A stretch of 64,000 bases of DNA from Falsiroseomonas sp046052145 (GTDB lineage: Bacteria > Pseudomonadota > Alphaproteobacteria > Acetobacterales > Acetobacteraceae). A program made the position numbers and the translations under genes. The notes under the pieces are model-generated. The model had not been told where the DNA came from. It did no database searches and saw nothing but the letters and a program-made list of their open reading frames with translations. Positions 26,122-34,414 of the stretch are shown piece by piece. The stretch is from contig JBJOMW010000002.1 in assembly GCA_046052145.1 (NCBI GenBank), forward strand, positions 167,472 to 231,471. The letters are read 5' to 3'. Each line of letters starts with the position of its first letter. The first letter of the stretch is position 1.

Positions 26122-26522
26122 GCAGCCTCACGCAGCAGGCCGAGTTGCAGCAGCTTGCCGCCCAGGATCTCCGCGTCGAAGGGCTTCATCACATATTCCT
26201 GCGCGCCGGCCTCCAGCGCCTGCAGGATCTTCTCCTGCGTGTTCTCGGTCGTGCAGAGCATGACAAGCGGCTTCGCCTCCCCATGCTCGGCGCGCACTGC
26301 ACGCAGGAAGGACAGCCCATCCATCACCGGCATGTTCCAGTCGAGCAGGACGAAATCCGGCAAGGCGGTCCGGCAGGCGGTCAGCGCCTCCTGCCCATCG
26401 GCCGCCTCCTGCACGCTGAAGCCGAAGCCTTCCAGCACCCGGCGCGCCGCCTTGCGCACCACGCGGCTGTCATCCACCACTAGGCAGTCCGCTCCCTGCC
26501 CGTCCGCGAGGCTGAGGCTCAT
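26118..26522 (-). CDS. cheY: CheY-type single-domain response regulator
   Basis: A 134-residue stand-alone receiver. Acidic pair VVDDSR, phospho-acceptor D61 in LLDWNMPVMDG, the threonine in MLCTTENT and the lysine in YVMKPFD are all present. It begins with ATGA overlapping the cheW end. In this operon it is the presumed output regulator, although motor switching by it is not proven by sequence. Confidence 0.92.
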   Translation of the reverse strand: MSLSLADGQGADCLVVDDSRVVRKAARRVLEGFGFSVQEAADGQEALTACRTALPDFVLLDWNMPVMDGLSFLRAVRAEHGEAKPLVMLCTTENTQEKILQALEAGAQEYVMKPFDAEILGGKLLQLGLLREAA

Positions 26523-26983
26523 CGCTCGCCCCCGATCGCCAGCAGCCGCTCGACATCGAGCAGGATCAGCAACTGCCCGTCCGACCGGTGCACCCCGCGC
26601 GAGACGTCGCGCCACAGCGCATCGAGCGTGGGCGGGTTCGGCGCGCGATCGGCCGCCGCCAGCGGCACCACATCGCCGACCGTATCGGCCAGCATGGAAT
26701 ACAGCTCGCCCCCATGCTCGACGACGATGCTCATGGGCTCAGCCCCGGCCTCGCGCGGCGGCAAGCCAAGCCGCCGGCGCAGATCCACCGCTGTGACGAT
26801 GCGCCCGCGCAAATTCATCGCCCCCTCGATCTCGACGGGTGCGAGCGGGATCGGCGTGATGGATTGCGTCCCGAGCACGTCACGCACCAGCAGCACCGGC
26901 ACGCCGCAGGGCTGCCCACCCACGGTGAGCGTCAGCACCAGATCGGCCTCCGCCACCGCATGCTGGATGGATTGGCTGCGCAT
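26519..26983 (-). CDS. cheW: CheW coupling protein
   Basis: A 154-residue SH3-like adaptor linking chemoreceptors to CheA. Features are the first beta strands (DLVLTLTVGGQPCGVPVLLVRDV), the MNLRGRIVTAVDLRRRLGL signature and the terminal LILLDVERLLAI. It lies 15 nt after cheA. Confidence 0.92.
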   Translation of the reverse strand: MRSQSIQHAVAEADLVLTLTVGGQPCGVPVLLVRDVLGTQSITPIPLAPVEIEGAMNLRGRIVTAVDLRRRLGLPPREAGAEPMSIVVEHGGELYSMLADTVGDVVPLAAADRAPNPPTLDALWRDVSRGVHRSDGQLLILLDVERLLAIGGER

Positions 26984-26998
26984 CCTACCCTCCCGGTC

Positions 26999-29554
26999 TC
27001 AGGCCGCGGCCGGCGCGGCAAGGCAGGCGCGCAGCGAATTCGCCAGCGCCTCTCGATCATATTTCGTGACGAAATCGGTAAAGCCCGCCGCCCGAGCCTC
27101 ACTGATCGCGCCCGTATCGGAACGGCCCGACAGCGCGACCAGCGGCAGCCCAGCCCAGGGCCCGGCCTCGCGCACCGCGCGTGCAAATGCGAAGCCATCC
27201 ATGCCCGGCATCTCGATGTCAGAGACGATCGCGTCGAAGGTCGCGCCCTGCTCGCGCAGCGACAGCGCCTCGGCCGGCGCGCCGACCGCAATCGTCTCAT
27301 AGCCGGCCGCCGACAGCGTCGGCACGACAAGCTCGCGGAAGAAGGCGCTGTCTTCCACCACCAGCACGCGCCGGGCCGCAGCCTGCGCAGCGCGAAACCA
27401 GTCCCCGCCCGCCTGGCGCAGCCACCAGGCGGTGTCGATCACATCCGTCACCTTGCCCGCGATCACCGCCGAGCCCAGGAAGCCCGGCCGATCCTGCCCG
27501 CCCTCGATCTCGAGCCGCTCCTCCACCACGTCGAGGATGGCATCCACCATCAGGCCGAAGCTGCGCTCCCGCTCGCTGAACACCAGCACGGTCTGCCGTC
27601 CGCGGCCGTCCTCCATGCCCCCCGGCTCGCCATGGCCCATCGGCACCAGCGGCATCAGCTGGCCACGATACTGCACCACCGCCTTGCCGCCCGACTGCTC
27701 GATGCTGGCGAGCGGCAGGTCGTCGAGCCGCGCGACGAGCCCAAGCGGCACCGCCTTCGGCGTGGCATCGCCCGCGCGGAACAGCAGCAGCGCGGTCTTC
27801 TCGGCCGAGCGCTGGCTCGCCGCGGTGACCTCTGCCGCGCGCGTCGCCGTCCCGTCCGCCGCGACGCCAGTGGCGCGCGCGATCCCGTTCGGGTCGAGGA
27901 TCATGATCACGCTGCCATCGCCGAGGATGGTGTTGCCGCTGAACACGCCGATGTGGCGCAGGATGGGCGGCACCGGCTTCACCACGATCTCCTCCGTGTC
28001 GTGCAGCCGGTCCACGATGATGCCGAACAACGAAGGCCCGACCTGCGTCACCACCACAAAGCCGACATCCTGCTGCCCGGTCTCCGCCCGCTCCTTGAAG
28101 CCGAGCACACCGGCCAGGCTCACCAGCGGCAGCAGCCGGTCGCGCAGGCGCAGCACCGGCGCCTGGTTGATCCGCTCCACCTGCGCGCCCGATGCGCCGC
28201 CGACACGCACCAGCTCCTGCACGCCGATCTGCGGGATGGCGAAGCGCTCGCCGGCCACTTCCACGATCAGCGCGGAGACAATCGCCAGCGTGAGCGGAAT
28301 CTTGATGGTGAAGCTGGTGCCGCGGCCGGCAGCGGACGCAACGTCGATCGTGCCGCCGATGCGCTCGACATTCGTCTTGACGACATCCATCCCGACGCCG
28401 CGGCCCGAGACAGCGGTCACGGCGGCAGCGGTCGAGAAGCCGGCGCGGAAGATGAAGCGGTGAATCTCCCGGTCGGGCATGGCGGCCAGTTCGGCCTCGC
28501 TGGCCAGGCCCTGTGCGATCGCCTTCTCCCGAATGCGGGCGGTGTTGAGACCCTTCCCGTCATCGGCGATCTCGATGAGGATGTGGCCACCCTCGTGATA
28601 GGCATTCAGCGTGATCCGCCCGGTCTCGGACTTGCCCGCCTGGCGTCGCTCCTCCGTACTTTCCAGCCCGTGATCGCCGCTGTTGCGCACCATATGCGTC
28701 AGCGGATCCTTGATCAGTTCCAGCACCTGGCGATCGAGCTCGGTCTCGGCGCCGCGCATGTCGAGTTCGATCTTCTTCCCCAACTCGCGCGCGAGGTCGC
28801 GCACCAGCCGCGGCAGCTTCGCCCAGGCATTGCCGATCGGCTGCATGCGCGTCTTCATCACCCCGTCCTGCAGGTCGGAGGTGATGTGCGACAGCCGCTG
28901 CAGCGGCACCGAAAACGCCTGGTCGTTCCGTGCGCGCGCGGTCTGCATCAGCTGGTTGCGCGTCAGCACAAGCTCGCTGACCAGCGTCATCAGGTCCTCG
29001 AGCACATCCACGCTGACGCGGATGGATTGGGGCGCGACACCGCCGCCGGCTTCCGCTGCGGCGGGTTCGACGGGCGTTGGCTCGGCCGCAGGCGTGCGGG
29101 CGGGCGGCTGCGTGGCTTGCGGAGCAACGGCGAGCGGCTCGGCGGGCGCTTCGGCTGGCGGCGCGGCCTCAGGCAGCCTGCCTTCCGCGGCGGCGTCGAG
29201 GGCGGCGATCACCGCGCTGTCATCCCCCGCCGGTTCCGCCCCCGCCCGCTCAAGGCCCGACACGATCTCCTTGATGCAATCGAGCGCCTGCAGGATCAGC
29301 GTGATGCCATCCGGCGTGACCGGCAGTTCCCCGTCGCGGTAGCGACCGAGCACATTCTCGGCCGCATGCGCCACTGCCTCCAGCCGGGCGAGGCCAAGGA
29401 AGCCGCAGGTGCCCTTGATGGTGTGGATGACCCGGAAGATCTCCGACAAGGTCGGTTGGTCCTCCGGCGCCTTTTCGAGCCGCACCAGCGCCACGTCGAG
29501 CGCAGCCAGACCCTCATGGGTCTCGGTTAGGAAGTCCGCGATCAGGTCGTCCAT
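26999..29554 (-). CDS. cheA: Hybrid chemotaxis kinase CheA with C-terminal receiver
   Basis: An 851-residue kinase. The HPt domain has phospho-histidine H44 (FRVIHTIKGTCGFLGL). A Pro/Ala linker covers about 120-180. Dimerisation (about 180-245) and HATPase (about 245-430) domains show MVRNSGDHGLE, ADDGKGLN and GRGVGMDVVK. Then come a CheW domain (about 430-565), a second CheW-like domain (about 590-715, ALLLFRAGDATPKAVPLGLV) and a receiver (about 725-845) with the phospho-acceptor in VSDIEMPGMDG. This FrzE-like hybrid layout differs from the enteric CheA. GGAG lies 7 nt before the ATG at 29554; the frame to 29662 is not coding upstream. First gene of cheA-W-Y-B-R; no receptor gene is present in the window. 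Confidence 0.95.
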   Translation of the reverse strand: MDDLIADFLTETHEGLAALDVALVRLEKAPEDQPTLSEIFRVIHTIKGTCGFLGLARLEAVAHAAENVLGRYRDGELPVTPDGITLILQALDCIKEIVSGLERAGAEPAGDDSAVIAALDAAAEGRLPEAAPPAEAPAEPLAVAPQATQPPARTPAAEPTPVEPAAAEAGGGVAPQSIRVSVDVLEDLMTLVSELVLTRNQLMQTARARNDQAFSVPLQRLSHITSDLQDGVMKTRMQPIGNAWAKLPRLVRDLARELGKKIELDMRGAETELDRQVLELIKDPLTHMVRNSGDHGLESTEERRQAGKSETGRITLNAYHEGGHILIEIADDGKGLNTARIREKAIAQGLASEAELAAMPDREIHRFIFRAGFSTAAAVTAVSGRGVGMDVVKTNVERIGGTIDVASAAGRGTSFTIKIPLTLAIVSALIVEVAGERFAIPQIGVQELVRVGGASGAQVERINQAPVLRLRDRLLPLVSLAGVLGFKERAETGQQDVGFVVVTQVGPSLFGIIVDRLHDTEEIVVKPVPPILRHIGVFSGNTILGDGSVIMILDPNGIARATGVAADGTATRAAEVTAASQRSAEKTALLLFRAGDATPKAVPLGLVARLDDLPLASIEQSGGKAVVQYRGQLMPLVPMGHGEPGGMEDGRGRQTVLVFSERERSFGLMVDAILDVVEERLEIEGGQDRPGFLGSAVIAGKVTDVIDTAWWLRQAGGDWFRAAQAAARRVLVVEDSAFFRELVVPTLSAAGYETIAVGAPAEALSLREQGATFDAIVSDIEMPGMDGFAFARAVREAGPWAGLPLVALSGRSDTGAISEARAAGFTDFVTKYDREALANSLRACLAAPAAA

Positions 29555-29689
29555 GGGCACTCCGTCGGCAGGCCGCTGCCGCACCCTGCACCGGACGAGG
29601 CGAAGAAGCGGTAAACGCCACCCGCCCGGCTCGCGCCGCCCGGTCGATCCGGGTAGCGTCACGCTCCCGCTGCCTTGAGAGGAGGCGCG

Positions 29690-30400
29690 ATGCGCATCCC
29701 TGCCCTGCTGCGCGACCGCCGGCTCTGGATCGGGCTCGGCCTTCTCGCGCTAGTCGCCGGGCTGCGGCTGGCCGGGGCCGGGGACCAGCTTTCAGTCGAG
29801 ATGCTGGCGCAGCATCGCGCGGCGCTCGATGCCCTTGTCGCGCGCAACCTGCCGCTCGCCGCGCTCACCTATCTCGGCATCTATGTCGCGGTCGTCGGCC
29901 TCTCCCTGCCCGGCGCGGTGGTGCTGACGCTTGCGGGCGGCTTCCTGTTTGGCGCGCTGGCGGGCACGGTGCTCGCGGTGACCGGTGCGACGGTCGGGGC
30001 AACGCTCGTCTTCCTGCTAGCACGGCGCCTGTTCGGGGCGGATGCGCTCGACCGCCTCGGGCCGCGCGCGCAAGCGCTCGGCACCGCCATCCGGCGCAAT
30101 GCGGCCTCCTACCTTCTCGTGCTGCGCCTGGTGCCGCTGTTTCCCTTCGTGCTGGTGAATCTGGTGCCGGCGCTGGTGGGCGTACGGCTCGGCGTGCAGG
30201 TCGCGACCACCGCCCTCGGCATCCTACCGGGGACGGCAGTGTTCAGCCTGGCTGGCGCGGGCCTTGGCGAGGTGCTGGCCCGCGGCGAGGCCTTCGATGC
30301 GCGGGCCGTGCTGACGCCGCAGATCCTGGCCGCGCTGATCGGCCTCGCGGCCCTGTCGCTCGCCGCCATCCCGCTCAAGGCGCGGTTTACCCAGCGCTGA
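29690..30400 (+). CDS. TVP38/TMEM64 family membrane protein
   Basis: A 236-residue integral membrane protein of the DedA-related VTT family, with about five or six hydrophobic segments (LWIGLGLLALVAGLRLAG, LAALTYLGIYVAVVGLSL, then GFLFGALAGTVLAVTGATVG). The family signature FLFGALAGTVLAVTGATVGA and the C-terminal RLVPLFPFVLVNLVPAL are clear. Members act in lipid or selenite/antimicrobial stress handling, but the transported species is unsettled. The start at 29690 follows GAGAGGAGG by 4 nt. The TTG at 29675 only extends the frame through this site. Divergent from cheA. Confidence 0.85.
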   Translation: MRIPALLRDRRLWIGLGLLALVAGLRLAGAGDQLSVEMLAQHRAALDALVARNLPLAALTYLGIYVAVVGLSLPGAVVLTLAGGFLFGALAGTVLAVTGATVGATLVFLLARRLFGADALDRLGPRAQALGTAIRRNAASYLLVLRLVPLFPFVLVNLVPALVGVRLGVQVATTALGILPGTAVFSLAGAGLGEVLARGEAFDARAVLTPQILAALIGLAALSLAAIPLKARFTQR

Positions 30401-30445
30401 TCGTCGCTTGGCGGCACTGGCCTTCCCAGGCGAAGATGGCAGGCG

Positions 30446-31402
30446 ATGCAAGCCTCACATCCCGCCCCGCTCGATCCCAAGAAGTTCCGCGACCCCGCGC
30501 GCACCGCGAAGGGCGAGCGCCGGGCGGAGGTGTCGCTGAGCGGCCTTGCCACGCTCTGGGTCAACACCGGCACGCTCTGCAACATCACCTGCGCCACCTG
30601 CTACATCGAGAGCAGCCCGCGCAACGACGCGCTCGCCTACATCACCGCCGCCGAGGCCACGGCGTTTCTGGACGAGGCCGCGCTGCTCGACCTGCCGCTG
30701 CGCGAGGTCGGCTTCACCGGCGGCGAGCCCTTCATGAACCCCGACCTTATCCCGATGCTGGACGCGGTGCTGGCGCGGCCCGGCCTGTCAGCCATCGTGC
30801 TGACGAACGCGATGCAGCCCATGCGTCGCCATGCGCCGGCGCTTCTCGCGCTGCGTGACCGCCACGGCGCCGCACGGCTGACGATCCGCGTGAGCCTCGA
30901 CCACCACACGGCCGCCGCGCACGATGCCGAACGCGGCGAGGGGAGCTTCGCCAAGTCGATCGAGGGCCTCGTCTGGCTCTCGCGCGAGGGGTTCCGCATC
31001 CATGTCGCCGGCCGCCTAGGCTTCGGCGGCGAGACGGAGGCCGAGATGCGCGCCGGCTTCGCGCGGCTCTTCGCTACGCATGACATCCCCGTGGAGGCGC
31101 AGGATCCCGTCGCGCTCATGCTGTTCCCCGCGATGGACGCCACCGCCGACGTGCCGGAAATCACCGAGGCCTGCTGGGGTATCCTGCGCAAATCGCCGGA
31201 CAGCGTGATGTGCGCTTCCTCCCGCATGGTGGTGAAGCGCAAGGGCGCGGCGCGGCCCGCCGTCGTTGCCTGCACCCTGCTACCCTACGATCCGGGCTTC
31301 GAACTGGGCGCGACACTGGCCGAGGCCGCGCGCCCCGTTGCCCTCAACCACCCCCATTGCGCGCGGTTCTGTGTCCTGGGTGGGGCGGCCTGTTCGCGCT
31401 GA
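30446..31402 (+). CDS. Radical SAM protein of unknown function
   Basis: A 318-residue radical SAM enzyme. The [4Fe-4S] motif CNITCATC uses C45, C49 and C52, followed by GFTGGEPFMNPDLIPML. The last 15 residues carry three more cysteines (HCARFCVLGGAACSR) plus one in VACTLLP, suggesting an auxiliary cluster. The product is cytoplasmic. It starts 45 bp after the TMEM64 gene and precedes the bicarbonate transporter by 65 bp, but neither neighbour indicates a substrate. The ATG at 30446 has a modest GGCAGG upstream. Confidence 0.85.
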   Translation: MQASHPAPLDPKKFRDPARTAKGERRAEVSLSGLATLWVNTGTLCNITCATCYIESSPRNDALAYITAAEATAFLDEAALLDLPLREVGFTGGEPFMNPDLIPMLDAVLARPGLSAIVLTNAMQPMRRHAPALLALRDRHGAARLTIRVSLDHHTAAAHDAERGEGSFAKSIEGLVWLSREGFRIHVAGRLGFGGETEAEMRAGFARLFATHDIPVEAQDPVALMLFPAMDATADVPEITEACWGILRKSPDSVMCASSRMVVKRKGAARPAVVACTLLPYDPGFELGATLAEAARPVALNHPHCARFCVLGGAACSR

Positions 31403-31467
31403 GGCCGGGGGCAGCCGGCGCGGCGCGACCTTGACGCCGCCGAACGTCTGAGGCCTTGAGCGGGCCT

Positions 31468-32430
31468 ATGTCCTCCTTTGCCTTCATGATCCCGCTGCCG
31501 GTGATGTTCTTCGGCCTTGGCCTGGCCGCGGGGCTCGCGCGCTCCGACCTCGCCGTGCCGGATTCGGTCGCCAAAGGCCTGTCGCTCTACCTGATGCTTG
31601 CCATCGGGCTGAAGGGCGGCATGGCGCTGGCCACCCCGGGCGCCTCCGAAGGGCTGCTGGCCGCGCTTGCGCTCGGCATCGCGCTATCCTTCCTGATGCC
31701 GCTGCCGGCCTTCGGGCTGCTGCGTGGCATGACGCGGCTCGACAAGGTCACGGCGGCCGCGGTGGCGGGGCATTACGGCTCCGTCTCCGTCGTCACCTAT
31801 GCCGCTGCCGCAGGCATGCTCGCCGCCGCAGGAATCGCCGCGGAACCCTTCATGCCTGCCGTGCTGGCCGCGATGGAGACGCCGGCGATCCTGACGGCGC
31901 TGCTGCTCGCCCGGAGCGGCCGCACAGGGCCGGTGCGCGGCAAGCGCCATCTGGCGCGGGAGGTGCTGCTGAACGGCTCGGTCGTGCTGCTGCTCGGCTC
32001 CTTCCTGATCGGCTGGATCGGCGGTGAGGCGCAACGCGCCCCGCTCGCCCCCTTCGTGGAGGGGCTGTTCCAGGGCGCGCTGTGTCTGTTCCTGCTGGAG
32101 ATGGGGCTGCTCGCCGCACGGCAGCTGCGCGCCGCGCCCGGGCGGCTCGATGCGCGGCTGGTCGGCTTCGGGCTATTGATGCCGCTGATCGGCGCCGCGG
32201 CAGGGCTCGGGGCCGGGCTGCTGGCGGGGCTTTCGCCCGGCGGCGTCGCGCTGATGATGACGCTTGCTGCCTCCGCCTCCTACATCGCCGTGCCGGCCGC
32301 GATGCGCCTTGCGCTGCCGGAGGCGGATGCGGGCATCTATGTCACGCTCTCGGTCGCCATCACCTTCCCCTTCAACATCGTGGTGGGCATCCCGCTCTAC
32401 CTCTGGGTGGCGGGGATGGCGGCGGGATAA
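31468..32430 (+). CDS. sbtA: SbtA-type sodium-dependent bicarbonate permease
   Basis: A 320-residue polytopic membrane protein of the SbtA (formerly DUF897) family with about ten hydrophobic segments. Family blocks include KGLSLYLMLAIGLKGGMAL, AAAVAGHYGSVSVVTYAA and the C-terminal TLAASASYIAVPAAMRLALP with the ADAGIYVTLSVAITFPFNI ending. In cyanobacteria SbtA imports bicarbonate with sodium. The adjacent PII-like gene is the partner expected for SbtB. The ATG at 31468 is preferred; TTG 31456 would add 4 residues. In this non-photosynthetic context the role may be anaplerotic carbon supply or pH control, which is inference. Confidence 0.85.
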   Translation: MSSFAFMIPLPVMFFGLGLAAGLARSDLAVPDSVAKGLSLYLMLAIGLKGGMALATPGASEGLLAALALGIALSFLMPLPAFGLLRGMTRLDKVTAAAVAGHYGSVSVVTYAAAAGMLAAAGIAAEPFMPAVLAAMETPAILTALLLARSGRTGPVRGKRHLAREVLLNGSVVLLLGSFLIGWIGGEAQRAPLAPFVEGLFQGALCLFLLEMGLLAARQLRAAPGRLDARLVGFGLLMPLIGAAAGLGAGLLAGLSPGGVALMMTLAASASYIAVPAAMRLALPEADAGIYVTLSVAITFPFNIVVGIPLYLWVAGMAAG

Positions 32431-32471
32431 GGCGCCCAGAGGCGCCAACAAGAACGGGGAGGAAAAGTCCG

Positions 32472-32777
32472 ATGCTGCATGCCCGCAAGCGGATCGAGAT
32501 CGTGGTGGAAGCCGTCCATGCGGAGGCGGTGACCGACCTGCTCGACCAGCTCGGCGCCACGGGCTGGACCATCCAGCCAGTGCTGGCCGGCAAGGGCCGC
32601 CAGGGGCTGCGACGCGGCGGCGACCCGGGCGGGGTTTTCGACAACGTCCTCGTGCTCTGCATCGCTTCCGAAGCGGTGGCGACCCGCGTGGCCGAGGCGC
32701 GGGAGGAGTTGCTCGGCGCGCGGCCCGCAATCGTCGCCATCTCCGATTGCAGCGTGCTGCGCGGAGAGCATTTTTAG
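32472..32777 (+). CDS. sbtB: PII-like protein, SbtB type
   Basis: A 101-residue PII-fold protein 41 bp after the SbtA permease. The N-terminal beta strand and helix (RIEIVVEAVHAEAVTDLLDQ) and the exchanged C-terminal strand (ARPAIVAISDCSVLRGEHF) fit the trimeric ferredoxin-like PII fold. The T-loop region is GRQGLRRGGDPGG. In cyanobacteria SbtB binds adenyl nucleotides and controls SbtA. GGGGAGG lies before the ATG at 32472. The longer frame from 32082 overlaps sbtA and is spurious. Confidence 0.85.
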   Translation: MLHARKRIEIVVEAVHAEAVTDLLDQLGATGWTIQPVLAGKGRQGLRRGGDPGGVFDNVLVLCIASEAVATRVAEAREELLGARPAIVAISDCSVLRGEHF

Positions 32778-32806
32778 GGCCTCAATCGCCGGCTGTTTTT
32801 GTTGGC

Positions 32807-32925
32807 CTCAGGCGCCGGCGCCTGCTCCGCAGGCTTGGCTTGCGCGCGGGCCACTGTTCAGCCCGGCGGTCCTGTCGTTTTGCGCGCGGCGCGCATTCGC
32901 GCGCTCGGCCCGCCTTGCGGGCCGC
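32807..32925 (+). repeat. Three-hairpin intergenic repeat, copy A
   Basis: Begins CTCAGGCGCCGGCGCC 29 bp after the sbtB stop. Hairpin 1 CCTGC-TCC-GCAGG (32821-32833), then the conserved linker CTTGGCTTGCGCGC and GGCCACTG, hairpin 2 GCGCGC-ATTC-GCGCGC (32889-32904), hairpin 3 CGGCCCGC-CTT-GCGGGCCG (32906-32924). It is in direct tandem with copy B, separated by 11 bp (130-bp period). Both copies are 119 bp. The 331-bp gap between sbtB and the lipoprotein gene is mostly these two copies. Confidence 0.85.
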
Positions 32926-32936
32926 TGTTTTTGGGA

Positions 32937-33055
32937 CTCAGGCGCCGGCGCCGCCTCCGGCGGCTTGGCTTGCGCGCAGGCCACTGGCGCGCACGGCGGC
33001 GCTGTCCGTTGGTGCGCGGCGCGCATTCGCGCGCTCGGCCCGCACAGCGGGCCGC
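32937..33055 (+). repeat. Three-hairpin intergenic repeat, copy B
   Basis: Same layout as copy A with changed stems: hairpin 1 CCGCC-TCC-GGCGG (32951-32963), linker CTTGGCTTGCGCGCAGGCC, hairpin 2 GCGCGC-ATTC-GCGCGC (33019-33034), hairpin 3 CGGCCCGC-ACA-GCGGGCCG (33036-33054). Confidence 0.85.
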
Positions 33056-33108
33056 CATCGGGACACCACGCGCTTATGCCCGGTCGTCCGCAGACGGGCG
33101 GGGAGACG

Positions 33109-33633
33109 TCATTTCGGCTGAACGCCGCGCGCCGAGGTGCCGGAGGTCGGCTGCGGCACCGCGCCAGGCGCCACGCGCGCCAGGCGCACCCGGTCGCTGC
33201 GCGAGATCGCCACACGGTCGCCGTTCTGGAGCCCTTCCTCGTTGGTCTGCACCACCGCGATGTCGCCGCCGCGATCCTCCCGCACCACGAATTCGGTCGC
33301 GGTGCCGCCGGTCACGCCACGCTCGATCGCGTTGCCGGCGACGCCGCCGACGATCGCACCGCCAAGGCCCGCGAGAATGTTGGAGCGGGTATCCCCACCG
33401 ATGAAGCTGCCCGCAGTCGCGCCCGCGGCCGCACCGGCCAGCGTGCCGATACCGGAGCTGCCGGCGACCTGCACGGGGCGGCTGCTGACGATGGTGCCAT
33501 AGGAGACATAGGCCGGCCGGCCGAGGTCGCGTGCGGCGAAGGTGCTGCCGGTGTTGGCCGGACCGCAGGCCGGCACTGCCAGCAGCAACGTGCAGGCAGC
33601 GAACAGCGGGGCGACGGCGCGGAGCTTCGGCAT
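33109..33633 (-). CDS. SlyB-like glycine-zipper outer-membrane lipoprotein
   Basis: A 174-residue lipoprotein. The signal peptide ends in a lipobox (LLAVPAC, lipidated Cys near residue 23). Residues about 40-110 resemble SlyB/Pcp (VSYGTIVSSRPVQV) with the glycine zipper GIGTLAGAAAGATAGSFIGG and GLGGAIVGGVAGNAIERG. A C-terminal strand region follows (EFVVREDRGGDIAVVQTNEE). It probably sits in the outer membrane and helps maintain envelope integrity. GAAGGA lies 8 nt before the ATG at 33633. Convergent with sbtB across the tandem repeats. Confidence 0.88.
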   Translation of the reverse strand: MPKLRAVAPLFAACTLLLAVPACGPANTGSTFAARDLGRPAYVSYGTIVSSRPVQVAGSSGIGTLAGAAAGATAGSFIGGDTRSNILAGLGGAIVGGVAGNAIERGVTGGTATEFVVREDRGGDIAVVQTNEEGLQNGDRVAISRSDRVRLARVAPGAVPQPTSGTSARGVQPK

Positions 33634-33871
33634 ATCGATCGGTCCTTCTCGTCTCGAGCGGGGCGGCCTTGGCCAGCCACGCCGTTCCACAGGCATATCA
33701 TGCCCTGCCCCACCGCACGGGGCGAGCCGGGCGCTTGCAGCCCGGCCTTGTCCCACCCACCGGGCGGCTGCTCTGCTGGCCGAGCTCATGGCAGATCATT
33801 ACCCCCGGAAGCGGGCGTAAACGAGGCAAACAGGATGCCAGGGCGGCTCGGCCGGCGGAAGGAACCGACGC

Positions 33872-34363
33872 ATGACCACCACCCCACCCGACGACATGTT
33901 TCTGCTGCGCCAGACGCTCGGCATCGCCCGCCAGGCGCGGCAGAACGGCAAGCACCCCTTCGGCGCGCTGCTCGCCGGCCCCGACGGGACGGTGCTGATG
34001 GAGCAGGAGAACGGCTTCGACCTGGAAGGCCGGGTCGGCCATGCCGAGACAATCCTTGCGCGCCGCGCCGCCCAGGCCTTCACCGCAGAAGCGCTGCAGG
34101 CCACCACGATGTATGCCTCGGCCGAGCCCTGCGCGATGTGCGCGGGGACCATCTACTGGGCCGGGATCGGGCGCGTGGTCTATGCGCTGTCGGAGCACAA
34201 GCTGAAGGGCCTGATCGGCCCGCATCCCGACAACCTGACACTGGACCTGCCCTGCCGCGCCGTCTTCGCCGCCGGCCAGCGCGCCATCGAGGTGATCGGC
34301 CCATTGGCCGAGGACGACCCCGAGGCCGTCGGCCTGCATGAAGGCGCCTGGACGCACGATTGA
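33872..34363 (+). CDS. Nucleoside/base deaminase (cytidine-deaminase fold)
   Basis: A 163-residue zinc deaminase. The zinc site is the HAE motif (VGHAETILARRA) plus PCAMCAG (AEPCAMCAGTIYW). N-terminal residues PFGALLAGPDGTVL are typical of the TadA / guanine deaminase branch. Its length and C-terminal GPHPDNLTLDLPCR suggest a free-base or nucleoside deaminase more than the tRNA enzyme, but the substrate is not certain. GGAAGGA lies 8 nt upstream of the ATG. Confidence 0.85.
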   Translation: MTTTPPDDMFLLRQTLGIARQARQNGKHPFGALLAGPDGTVLMEQENGFDLEGRVGHAETILARRAAQAFTAEALQATTMYASAEPCAMCAGTIYWAGIGRVVYALSEHKLKGLIGPHPDNLTLDLPCRAVFAAGQRAIEVIGPLAEDDPEAVGLHEGAWTHD

Positions 34364-34414
34364 CCCGCGCAGGCAGAAGGCCGCCGGTCAAAGTCGCATC
34401 GGTCGGAAGGGGAA

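Noticed and set aside
26588..29530. A 980-codon open frame opposite cheA and cheW
   Set aside because: Antisense shadow; the product is low-complexity Arg/His/Gln with no domain, and all five che genes on the other strand are intact.
32807..33055. CRISPR array
   Set aside because: Only two tandem units of 119 bp with internal hairpins; no short regular repeats or spacers, no cas genes. The units belong to a dispersed repeat family.
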